The notes under the pieces were generated by a model that did no database searches, was not told where the DNA came from, and was given only the letters and a program-made list of their open reading frames with translations. From positions 3,107,501 to 3,171,500 of the forward strand of contig NZ_HG322950.1 of the NCBI RefSeq assembly GCF_000689415.1: a stretch of 64,000 nt of DNA, written 5' to 3'. The stretch comes from Pseudomonas knackmussii B13. Lineage in GTDB: Bacteria; Pseudomonadota; Gammaproteobacteria; Pseudomonadales; Pseudomonadaceae. This document shows, in pieces, positions 45,242-52,676 of the stretch (its first letter is position 1; each line of letters begins with the position of its first letter). Position numbers and translations under genes: made by a program.

Positions 45242-46168
45242 ATGGAAACCCTGAACAGCATAGAGTGCTTCGTCCGAAGCGCTGAGGCCGGCAGCTTCGC
45301 CGCCGCCGCACGGCACCTGGGGCTGACTCCCGCCGCGGTGGGCAAGAATGTCGCCCGCCTGGAAGGCAATCTGGGCGTGCGGCTGTTCCAGCGCAGCACC
45401 CGCAGCCTGAGCCTGACGGAGGCCGGCGAGCGTTTTCTCGCGGAGGTCTCCGGCGGCCTGGGCAGCATCCGCAACGCCATCGCCAACCTGGCCAGCGCCG
45501 GCGGGCAGCCCAGCGGCACGCTCAAGGTGAGCATGGGCCTGGTGTTCGGCCGCGACTACATCCTGCCGCTGCTCGGCGACTTCCTCGCCCGCTACCCGGC
45601 GATCCGCCCCGACTGGCACTTCGACAACCGCCAGGTCGAGCTCATTGCCGAAGGCTTCGATGCCGCCATCGGCGGTGGCTTCGAACTGCCGCCCGGCGTC
45701 GTCGCGCGCAAGCTGTCGCCGGCGCACCTGGTGCTGCTCGCCACCCCCGCCTACCTCGATACACACACGCCGATCCGCAATCCCGAGGACCTGGCGCAAC
45801 ACGACGGCATTCGCATCCGCTCGCCGCAGACCGGGCGCGTACGCCCCTGGGCGCTGACGCATAGGCAAGGCAAGGGTCAGGCATCCATCGAACTGCGCGA
45901 GCGCATGTACATGAGCGACCCGGAAGCCGCCTGCTATGCCGCCCTGCAGGACCTCGGAATAACCCTGGTGAGCATGCAGCACGCCGTGCCCTGGCTGGAC
46001 AGCGGAAGGCTGCAAAGGGTGCTGCCGGACTGGTACGTGGACGCCGGCAGCACCAGCCTCTACTACCCGGCGCAGAAGCTGCTGCCGGCCAAGACCCGCT
46101 GCTTCGTCGAGTTCGTCCTGGAGCGGTTTCGCGCCCAGGGGCTGGAACAGCGTTTCTCCGCGCGCTGA
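45242..46168 (+). CDS. LysR-family transcriptional regulator
   Basis: A 308-residue LysR protein: ECFVRSAEAGSFAAAARHLG and AAVGKNVARLEGNLGVRLFQ, with the effector domain from about residue 90 (GTLKVSMGLVFGRDYILPLL). The 118-base gap to the divergent SDR is AT-rich (gtcgttaatcgctatattc) and should hold the shared control region. Confidence 0.92.
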   Translation: METLNSIECFVRSAEAGSFAAAARHLGLTPAAVGKNVARLEGNLGVRLFQRSTRSLSLTEAGERFLAEVSGGLGSIRNAIANLASAGGQPSGTLKVSMGLVFGRDYILPLLGDFLARYPAIRPDWHFDNRQVELIAEGFDAAIGGGFELPPGVVARKLSPAHLVLLATPAYLDTHTPIRNPEDLAQHDGIRIRSPQTGRVRPWALTHRQGKGQASIELRERMYMSDPEAACYAALQDLGITLVSMQHAVPWLDSGRLQRVLPDWYVDAGSTSLYYPAQKLLPAKTRCFVEFVLERFRAQGLEQRFSAR

Positions 46169-46172
46169 CTCA

Positions 46173-46198
46173 GCGCCCGCGCATTGCGCAGCGGGCGC
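46173..46198. terminator. Stem-loop between convergent LysR and inhibitor genes
   Basis: gcgcccgc (46173-46180) and gcgggcgc (46191-46198) form a perfect 8-bp GC stem; there is no T-run on either side. Confidence 0.45.
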
Positions 46199-46209
46199 GT
46201 ACTGTGCGG

Positions 46210-46524
46210 TCAGCCGCAGTTGACGCTGCGTATCACCAGGCTGTCGTCGACGTGGATGTTCAGGCGTTGCGGGTTGTATTCCAGGGTCACGGCGTCTTGC
46301 GGATGCAGCACCCGCGCGGTCTTCGCCCCGGCCTGCTGGCGGGCTTGATCCACCAGCGCCTGGGTCTGCGACTTGCCCACCAGCGCCTGCAGGGACTCCG
46401 CATTGCAGCGAGCATCTTCTGCTGCCGTGGGCTCGGTCGAAGCGCCGGGCTTGGCGGCGCTGCTGCACCCGGCCAGCAGGGTGGTGCCCAGAAGCAGGAC
46501 GGGCAGGACTCGAATCAAGGACAT
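46210..46524 (-). CDS. Lipoprotein with I78-type peptidase inhibitor domain
   Basis: A 104-residue protein. The N-terminus is a lipoprotein signal (MSLIRVLPVLLLGTTLLAGC, lipobox LAGC). The mature part contains ARCNAESLQALVGKSQT, RVLHPQDAVTLEYNPQRLNI and ends RSVNCG, the pattern of the I78 inhibitor family, whose members block serine proteases. ATG 46524 with an SD-like ggaggc upstream is preferred to ATG 46584. Likely anchored in the outer membrane facing the periplasm. Confidence 0.82.
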   Translation of the reverse strand: MSLIRVLPVLLLGTTLLAGCSSAAKPGASTEPTAAEDARCNAESLQALVGKSQTQALVDQARQQAGAKTARVLHPQDAVTLEYNPQRLNIHVDDSLVIRSVNCG

Positions 46525-46739
46525 AAGGCCTCCGTGGCTTGAGTGAAAAGGCGGCAACCTTAGCAAGGCTTGCCTTAGGACCATGGAGGAAAGTGTTACC
46601 AGCTACTGCGTGAAATGTCCGAAACGACCGTCCGGCAGGGCTTACACAACCTTTACCGAAGGCTGATTACACTTTTTCTTACCCCATTGTCTTAGGAAGT
46701 ACCCGACGCAAATTTCGGGCATTTCAGGAGGTAAGACAG

Positions 46740-47111
46740 ATGCTTCGCCGGATTCCTCAACTCGCTGTATTGCTGTGCGGTTCGCTCGCCCTTGCCGGGC
46801 AGGCATCGGCACACGGCAATGGCGACGCCGCCGCTGCCGGTGCGATCTTCGGTGCGGTAGTCGGTGGAGCCATCGTCGCCAGCGCTGTCGCCCCGCCTGC
46901 CCCGGTCTACTACGCGCCGCCGGCTTACTACCCACCGCCCGCCGCGTACTATCCGCCGCCTCCGGTGTACTACGCCCCTCCGCCGCCAGTTGCTGTGGTG
47001 TACGGCGGGCCCGTGTACCGCCCGGTGTACTACGGCGGCCCGCGCTACTATGGCGGCCCGCGTTACTACGGTCCGCCCGGCCATTACCGCCACGGCTACG
47101 GTCGCTGGTAA
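46740..47111 (+). CDS. Secreted Pro/Tyr-rich repeat protein
   Basis: A 123-residue protein with a signal peptide (MLRRIPQLAVLLCGSLALAG, cleavage after ASA). A short glycine-zipper-like segment follows (GAIFGAVVGGAIVASAVAP), then a low-complexity tail of PPAYYPPP / PPPVYYAPPP units ending in YYGGPRYYGG repeats. The glycine zipper may insert in the outer membrane and the Tyr/Pro tail is probably extended. An aggaggt SD precedes the ATG. Function unknown; Pro/Tyr-rich proteins of this kind are common in pseudomonads. Confidence 0.75.
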   Translation: MLRRIPQLAVLLCGSLALAGQASAHGNGDAAAAGAIFGAVVGGAIVASAVAPPAPVYYAPPAYYPPPAAYYPPPPVYYAPPPPVAVVYGGPVYRPVYYGGPRYYGGPRYYGPPGHYRHGYGRW

Positions 47112-47166
47112 GCAAGAAGCCCCGCAGATCAGGCCGTGTGAAAACACGCTGTGAGCAAGGCAATAC

Positions 47167-47199
47167 AAACGCCCCGACTGGTTCGGGGCGTTTGTTTTT
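47167..47199 (+). terminator. Terminator-like hairpin inside the IS relic
   Basis: aaacgccccga (47167-47177) and tcggggcgttt (47183-47193) form an 11-bp stem with a 5-base loop, followed by gttttt. It lies just beyond the 3' end of the transposase relic and may block transcription across the element. Confidence 0.65.
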
Positions 47200-47207
47200 C
47201 AGAGGGA

Positions 47208-47589
47208 TCAGCCCATCAACTCGATCAGGCGACGCACGCCGAGCACCTGAATCGCGCGTTTGAGGTTGTAGGCCTGTACTGCCAGGGCCATTTCCGTACT
47301 GGCGCCCGCTAACTGTCGGAGCAGGAAACGGCCGTTGCCGAATACCCACTGTTTCAGGTTACCGAAGGGGTGTTCGACGATCGCCCGGCGCTTGGCCATC
47401 ATCTCCGGCCGGGCGTCCGACCTTGCTCGCCTGCGCCTTGCTGAAGCCAAGTCGCTGCAGATCCAGTCGCGCCACATAGGCCTCGATCACGCGGACCAGA
47501 TGTTCTTCAGGGACCAACTCATCCAGCGACACTGGAAACAAGCTGCCCTGACCACGCCCTTCACCGCGGATATAGCCCATGAACGACAA
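47208..47589 (-). pseudogene. IS1182-family transposase remnant (ends only, frameshifted)
   Basis: The N-terminal piece (47589 down to about 47425) reads MSFMGYIRGEGRGQGSLFPV and DELVPEEHLVRVIEAYVARL. The C-terminal piece (about 47440 to 47208) is in another frame and reads KRRAIVEHPFGNLKQWVFGN and MALAVQAYNLKRAIQVLGV. A full transposase is about 450-500 residues, so around 1 kb including the DDE core is missing; the joint lies near 47420-47440. No active enzyme can be made. Confidence 0.85.
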
Positions 47590-47618
47590 TGCCCGTATCG
47601 ATCGATACGGGCATTGTC
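47585..47618. repeat. Perfect 34-bp palindrome at the transposase start
   Basis: gacaatgcccgtatcga (47585-47601) is followed at once by its exact reverse complement, covering the transposase ATG. Next to it, tcagaccgt (47631-47639) and acggtctga (47651-47659) form a second hairpin at the element end. Such structures in IS elements can limit transposase expression. Confidence 0.8.
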
Positions 47619-47689
47619 TTTGGCTTGCACTCAGACCGTTAGGTTTTCACACGGTCTGAAATGCGGGGCTTCTTCTTTTCAGCGCGGCT

Positions 47690-50125
47690 TCAGAGGCGCT
47701 TGCCGTTGAGCAGGAAGTGCGACAGCGCCGGGATCAGCAGCAAGGCGCCGAGCATGTTCCAGATGAACATGAAGGTCAGCAGGATGCCCATGTCGGCCTG
47801 GAACTTGATCGGCGACCAGGCCCAGGTCACCACGCCAGCGGCCAGGGTCACGCCGACCAGCGCCACCACCTTGCCGGTGAAGGCCACCGCCTGGCGGTAA
47901 GCCATCGCGAGCGGCAGGCCGGCGCGCTGCAACTGCAACTGCACGCTTAGCAGATAGAGCGCGTAGTCGACGCCAATCCCCACGCCCAGCGCGATCACCG
48001 GCAGCGTCGCCACCTTCACGCCGATGCCGAGGAACACCATCAGCGCCTCGCAGAGCATCGAGGTCAGCACCAGCGGCAGGATCGCCACCACGGTCGCGCG
48101 CCAGCTGCGGAAGGTGATCAGGCAGAACAGGCTGACCGCCGCGTAGATGTACAGCAGCATGGTGTGGTTCGCCTGGTGCACCACGCTGTTGGTCGCCGCC
48201 TCGATACCGGCACTGCCGGCGGCGAGGAGGAACTGCCGATCAGGCGTGCTGTTGGCCTTGGCGAAGTCTTCGGCGATCGCCGTCACTTCTTCCAGGGTCT
48301 TGGCCTTGTGGTCCTTGAGGAAGGCAATCACCGGCATCACCGAGCACTCGGTGTTGAACAGCTCGGGCGCGTTCACCGAAGCCTGTTGCGCCGCGTAGTT
48401 GAGCACGTCCTGGTTGCGCTGCAGGCTGGCGAATTTCGGGTTGCCTTCGTAGGTGCCGGCGGTGATCTGGCGTACCGCGTTGGTCAGCGAAACGGTAGTC
48501 TGCACGCCCGGATGCTGCTGCAGCGCCCAGCCCAGGCGGTCGGCGAGGATCAGCGTGCGGTAGTTCAGGCAGCCTTCGGCGGGCGTTTTCACCATCACCG
48601 CGAAGAGGTCGCTGGACAGCGCGTAGTGGCTGGTGATGTAGGCGTTGTCGCGGTTGTAGCGCGAGTCGGCGCGCAGCTCCGGCGCCCCGGCGTCGAGGTC
48701 GCCGATCTGCAGGTGCTGGCTGATGGCGAAGCTGCCGCCGCCGATCACTCCCGCGACCACCAGGGCGATGGTCGCCCAGCGCCGTTCGGTGAAGTGGTCG
48801 AGCAGGCTCCACAGCCGGCCGATGCCCTGCTCGTGGGACTCCAGCTGGTCTTCGCGCAGCGCACGGGCGGCGGCACGCAGGCTGACGCCGACGAAGGACA
48901 GCGCCACCGGCATCATCAGCAGCGAAGTGAAGATCAGCACGGCGACGCCGATGCTGGCGGTGAGCGCCAGTTCCTTGATCACCGGGATGTCGATCAACAG
49001 CAGGACGCCGAAGCCCACGGCGTCGCACAGCAGCGCGGTGACCCCGGCCAGGAACAGGCGGCGGAAGGTGTTGCGGGCGGCCACCAGGCGATGGGTGCCG
49101 CGGCCGATGTCCTGCATGATGCCGTTCATCTTCTGCGTGGCGTGCGACACGCCGATGGCGAAGATGAGGAACGGCACCAGGATCGAATACGGATCAAGGG
49201 CGAAGCCGAGCCAGGCGACCAGGCCCAGTTGCCAGACCACCGCCAGCAGCGAGCAGAAGATCACCAGCAGGCTGCTGCGCAGGCAGCGGGTGTAGAAGAA
49301 GATGATGCAGAAGGCCGAGATCACCGCCAGGCCGAAGAACAGCATCACCCGCATCAGGCCATCGATCAGGTCGCCCACCAGCTTGGCGAAGCCGATCACG
49401 TGGATGCGTACCGCGCCCTTGCCCGGCTCGCCCGCCTCGAAGGCCTGGCGGTCACCCTGGTACTCGTACTTGACGCGCAGCTCGTCGAGCTCGTGGGAGA
49501 AGGTCCGGTAGTCGATGCCCTTGCCGGTCGCCGAGTCATGGTCCAGCAGCGGCACCACCAGCATGCTCGAACGGAAGTCGTTGGCCACCAGGCTGCCGAC
49601 GATGCCGGCGCGGGCGATGTTCTGCCGCAGTTGGGCGATGCTCGCGTCGTCGCCGGCATAACCGTCGGGCATCACCGCGCCGCCCTGGAAGCCTTCCTCG
49701 GTCACTTCGGTCCAGCGCACGGCGGGCGACCACAGCGACTTCATCCAGGCACGGTCGACGCCCGGGCTGAGGAACAGCTGGTCGTTGATCTGCTTGAGCG
49801 TCTCCAGGTAGGCCGGCGCGAAAATGTCGCCGCTGTTGCTCTCCACCACCACCCGCACCGAGTTGCCCAGGCCACGCAGGGCGGCGCGGTTCTCCAGGTA
49901 GTTGCGGATGTACGGCTGGCTCTGCGGGATCATCTTCTCGAAGCTTGGCTTGACCTCCAGCCGCGTCACCGCCATCCAGCCCAGCAGCAGCGTGACCAGC
50001 GCGATCAGGCTGACGAACAGCACCCGGTGATTGAACACCAGGCGCTCCAGCAGGTTGCCGCTGTGCGTATCGAAGTCCCGCAGTTCGCGGACTACAGGCA
50101 TCTCGCCTTGCTTGAGGTCGACCAT
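47690..50125 (-). CDS. RND-superfamily (MMPL-like) transporter
   Basis: An 811-residue membrane protein with the RND layout: helix 1 (about 35-52), a large periplasmic loop, a helix bundle (about 265-425, with LDPYSILVPFLIFAIGVSHA), helix 7, a second loop and a final bundle (GVGIGVDYALYLLSVQLQL). It lacks features of drug-type HAE pumps and fits the hydrophobe-exporter group that includes MmpL and hopanoid transporters. It is the last gene of a minus-strand operon with YCF48-like, DUF1329 and DUF1302 proteins. The stop lies close to the split terminator. Confidence 0.88.
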   Translation of the reverse strand: MVDLKQGEMPVVRELRDFDTHSGNLLERLVFNHRVLFVSLIALVTLLLGWMAVTRLEVKPSFEKMIPQSQPYIRNYLENRAALRGLGNSVRVVVESNSGDIFAPAYLETLKQINDQLFLSPGVDRAWMKSLWSPAVRWTEVTEEGFQGGAVMPDGYAGDDASIAQLRQNIARAGIVGSLVANDFRSSMLVVPLLDHDSATGKGIDYRTFSHELDELRVKYEYQGDRQAFEAGEPGKGAVRIHVIGFAKLVGDLIDGLMRVMLFFGLAVISAFCIIFFYTRCLRSSLLVIFCSLLAVVWQLGLVAWLGFALDPYSILVPFLIFAIGVSHATQKMNGIMQDIGRGTHRLVAARNTFRRLFLAGVTALLCDAVGFGVLLLIDIPVIKELALTASIGVAVLIFTSLLMMPVALSFVGVSLRAAARALREDQLESHEQGIGRLWSLLDHFTERRWATIALVVAGVIGGGSFAISQHLQIGDLDAGAPELRADSRYNRDNAYITSHYALSSDLFAVMVKTPAEGCLNYRTLILADRLGWALQQHPGVQTTVSLTNAVRQITAGTYEGNPKFASLQRNQDVLNYAAQQASVNAPELFNTECSVMPVIAFLKDHKAKTLEEVTAIAEDFAKANSTPDRQFLLAAGSAGIEAATNSVVHQANHTMLLYIYAAVSLFCLITFRSWRATVVAILPLVLTSMLCEALMVFLGIGVKVATLPVIALGVGIGVDYALYLLSVQLQLQRAGLPLAMAYRQAVAFTGKVVALVGVTLAAGVVTWAWSPIKFQADMGILLTFMFIWNMLGALLLIPALSHFLLNGKRL

Positions 50126-50151
50126 TTTGAGGCTATCTCGCTGTCTTGTTC

Positions 50152-51216
50152 TTATTGTCCGGCCGGCAGCGCGCTGCGCTGCAGGCCACGGTTGCCAACC
50201 AGCAGCAGGCTGTCGCCGCTGGCCAGCACACCGCTGACGGGCGTGCGTTCGTTCAGCGCCAGCGGTGCGAAGCTGGCGCCCAGGTCACGGCTGACCAGGC
50301 CTTGCCCGGCCTGGCTGAAGAGGTAGAGGCGACCGTCGCCGCCGACGCTGGCGGCGGTGAGGCTGACCGGCAGGCCAGTGTTCACTTCGCTCCAGCTCGC
50401 GCCACCATCGACGCTGCGCACGGCATGGCCGCGCAGGCCATAGGCGAAGATCAGGCCGGGTTCACCGACCACGCCGAAGAAGGTGCCCTTGTAGGGAGAA
50501 GTCAGCGCGACGAAGCGCTGGCTCTGGCGGTCCAGCTTCAGGATCAGGCCCTGCTCACCCACGATGAACAGGTCCTCGCCCACTGCCGCGATGGCGGTCA
50601 GGTGCAGCGATTGCGGGTTATCCACGCGATGGTTCCACGGCGTCCAGGTCAAGCCGCCGTCGGCGGTGTGCAGGATCAGGTTGAAGGCACCGACCACGAA
50701 GCCTTCCTTCGCGTTCTTGAACCAGACGTCGAGGAACGGCTTGTCGGCGCCCTCCTCTTTCATACGCTGGGCCTGGTCGAGCAGCGCGGCGTTGTCCGCC
50801 TGCGGATTGGCCGCGTAGAAGTCCAGCATCAGCTGGCCGATGCGCCGGCCGTCGAGCTGGCGCGTCCAGTGCGCGCCGCCGTCGTCGCTGTGCAGCACCA
50901 CACCGTCATGGCCGACGGCCCAGCCGTCGCGTTCGCCGGCGAAGCGAATCGCGGTGAGATCGGAACTGACCGGCACCTCGGCCTGCTGCCAGTCGCGCCC
51001 GTCGTTGTCCGAATAAAGGATGTGGCCACGCTGACCGACCACCAGCAGGCGCTTGCCCGCCCGGGTGATCGCCGACAGCGGGCTGCCCAGCGCCAGGGTG
51101 CTGTGCTGCGCGGGCAGGTCCAGCACATCGACGTACTCGGCGGTGGCCGGCGGCGCGGCGAGCAGCGCCAGACCCAGCCCGGCGCCGGCCAGGGCGAGCT
51201 TGAGGGGAGTTTGCAT
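50152..51216 (-). CDS. YCF48/HCF136-like beta-propeller protein
   Basis: A 354-residue exported protein (signal MQTPLKLALAGAGLGLALLA, cleavage near ATA). It is built of repeated BNR/YCF48 blades: ILYSDNDGRDWQQAE, VLHSDDGGAHWTRQL, ILHTADGGLTWTPWN, AVRSVDGGASWSEVN. YCF48-like proteins assist photosystem II in phototrophs; in pseudomonads they accompany RND transporter genes and are likely periplasmic assembly or substrate-handling factors. A gaggaa SD precedes the ATG. Confidence 0.88.
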   Translation of the reverse strand: MQTPLKLALAGAGLGLALLAAPPATAEYVDVLDLPAQHSTLALGSPLSAITRAGKRLLVVGQRGHILYSDNDGRDWQQAEVPVSSDLTAIRFAGERDGWAVGHDGVVLHSDDGGAHWTRQLDGRRIGQLMLDFYAANPQADNAALLDQAQRMKEEGADKPFLDVWFKNAKEGFVVGAFNLILHTADGGLTWTPWNHRVDNPQSLHLTAIAAVGEDLFIVGEQGLILKLDRQSQRFVALTSPYKGTFFGVVGEPGLIFAYGLRGHAVRSVDGGASWSEVNTGLPVSLTAASVGGDGRLYLFSQAGQGLVSRDLGASFAPLALNERTPVSGVLASGDSLLLVGNRGLQRSALPAGQ

Positions 51217-51277
51217 ACGGCTTCCTCGGTACTAGGGTGCGGCGGCCGCGAGGGCCGCCGCGTCCGGGCTCATCCGC

Positions 51278-52636
51278 TTAGCGGATACCGCTACCGGCGA
51301 GGGCTTCGGGCGACCACTGGGTGGCGGCCAGCGGCTCGATGTAGTTGATGCCGCCGTACGGGCCGACGACGCCGTTGATGTTGTACGAGCCTGCGGTCAG
51401 GTCGTAGATCATGAACGGAGTGGCGTCCGGGATGTGCTTGTCGTAGCTCTGGCTGAGGAAGGCGAAGGAGCCGCGATAGAGCTGGCCACGGGCGTCGTAT
51501 TCGTCGGAGGCCAGAGCGACCCAGCTGTCCTCGTCGAGGTAGAAGCGGCGCTTGGCGTAGATGTGCCGCGCGTTCGACTTCAGCGTGCCCTCGACTACCC
51601 ACACGCGGTGTTTCTCCCAGCGCACGAAGTCAGGCGCCAGGTGGTTCGGCGTGACCACCGGCTTGATGTCGTTGGCGTAGGTCAGGCGGTAGGTGTTGTA
51701 GGGCACGATCATTTCCTGCTTGCCCACCAGCTTCCAGTCGTAGCGGTCCAGCGCACCGTTGAAGACGAACACGTCGTCGTAGGTGCCGGCGCCGGCCATG
51801 CCCGGGTTCGGGGTGTCGTACGCCAGGTTCGGTGCCAGCTTCACGCGGCGCTGGCCGGGCAGGTACTGCCAGGCGCGGCGCGGTTGCTGCAGCGGGTTGG
51901 CGGCGTCCTTGAGCATCATCGCCTCGCCGGCGCGGCGCGCCGGGCCGCTGTAGTACAGCTTCATCTGGTAGTAGACCTCGGTGCCTTTCACCGGCTGGTC
52001 GAGGTTCTCGTAGATCGGGTAGTTGATGAACGCCTGGCCGGTGGTGGCCAGGTTGGCGCTACCGGAGGAGTCGACGTTCCACGAGTCGTACTTGGCCTTG
52101 ATGTTCACGCCCTGGTAGCGCAGCAGGAAGTTCCACATGGCTTCCGCACCGGTCTTCGGAATCGGGAACGGCACGCCCGGCAGCGCGTTGTCGATGGCGG
52201 TGCCGCCTTCCAGGGATTGGGTGGCGACGGCGTTCTTCTTGCTGTTGGCCAGCACGGCGTCGGGCAGGACGGCGCTGCGGTGGGTCGGGTAGACGTCCAC
52301 GCGGAAGCTCGGGTAGCGCTTGGCCAGTTCCAGGGTGGTGGCGCTGAGCTGGTTCTTGTACTGGTCGACGTTCTTGCCGTCGATGACCATCACCGGCTTC
52401 TCGCCAGCGAAGGGGTCCGGACGCATGGAATCACCGGCCTTGAAGGCGGCCGGCGCAGTGGTCAGGCCGCCGTCGTAGGCGGGGATCGAACCGTCCGCGT
52501 TGGCGCCTTTCTCGGCGCCGACGAGGGTCAGGGCGCCGCCCAGCTGGGCGGCCTCCTGTTGCGATACAGCGGCTTGGGCTGCGCCGCTCATAGCCAGGCC
52601 GAGGGCCATGGCGATCAAGGTGGGCTTGAAGTTCAT
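51278..52636 (-). CDS. DUF1329 outer-membrane-associated protein
   Basis: A 452-residue exported protein (MNFKPTLIAMALGLAMSGAA, cleavage after AQA). The body matches DUF1329: SIPAYDGGLTTAPAAF, YPTHRSAVLPDAVLANSKKN, RRAWQYLPGQRRVKLAPNLA, TYDDVFVFNGALDRYDWKLV, RRFYLDEDSWVALASDEYD. DUF1329 proteins have a LolB-like fold and are nearly always paired with DUF1302 proteins. They probably handle hydrophobic molecules in the periplasm. Confidence 0.93.
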   Translation of the reverse strand: MNFKPTLIAMALGLAMSGAAQAAVSQQEAAQLGGALTLVGAEKGANADGSIPAYDGGLTTAPAAFKAGDSMRPDPFAGEKPVMVIDGKNVDQYKNQLSATTLELAKRYPSFRVDVYPTHRSAVLPDAVLANSKKNAVATQSLEGGTAIDNALPGVPFPIPKTGAEAMWNFLLRYQGVNIKAKYDSWNVDSSGSANLATTGQAFINYPIYENLDQPVKGTEVYYQMKLYYSGPARRAGEAMMLKDAANPLQQPRRAWQYLPGQRRVKLAPNLAYDTPNPGMAGAGTYDDVFVFNGALDRYDWKLVGKQEMIVPYNTYRLTYANDIKPVVTPNHLAPDFVRWEKHRVWVVEGTLKSNARHIYAKRRFYLDEDSWVALASDEYDARGQLYRGSFAFLSQSYDKHIPDATPFMIYDLTAGSYNINGVVGPYGGINYIEPLAATQWSPEALAGSGIR

Positions 52637-52676
52637 CGTGTTGCTCTCCTGCTCCGGGTCGGGAGCGTCAGGTAAG

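Larger units (their letters stand above)
47129..47659. mobile_element. Internally deleted IS1182-type element (non-autonomous relic)
   Basis: The element is bounded by inverted repeats tcaggccgtgtgaaaac (47129-47145) and gttttcacacggtctga (47643-47659), matching at 16 of 17 positions. It holds only the two ends of a transposase gene on the minus strand. The family call comes from the protein ends SLFPVSLDELVPEEHLVRVI and KRRAIVEHPFGNLKQW, which are typical of IS1182 transposases. No clear target duplication is visible. Being short with intact ends, it could still be moved by a full-length relative elsewhere in the genome. Confidence 0.8.
47114..47674. repeat. Split rho-independent terminator carrying an insertion in its loop
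   Basis: Arms aagaagccccgca (47114-47126) and tgcggggcttctt (47662-47674) are perfect reverse complements over 13 bp, and the right arm is followed by cttttc, as in a normal terminator for the plus-strand gene ending at 47111. They are now 535 bases apart, with an insertion-sequence relic between them. Confidence 0.8.

Noticed and set aside
47208..47589. The two overlapping transposase frames as an intact IS using programmed frameshifting
   Set aside because: Together they give only about 130 residues; the whole catalytic middle is missing.
48164..50326. A 720-codon plus-strand frame opposite the RND transporter
   Set aside because: Shadow of the RND gene; composition dominated by H, Q, R and D with no hydrophobic pattern.
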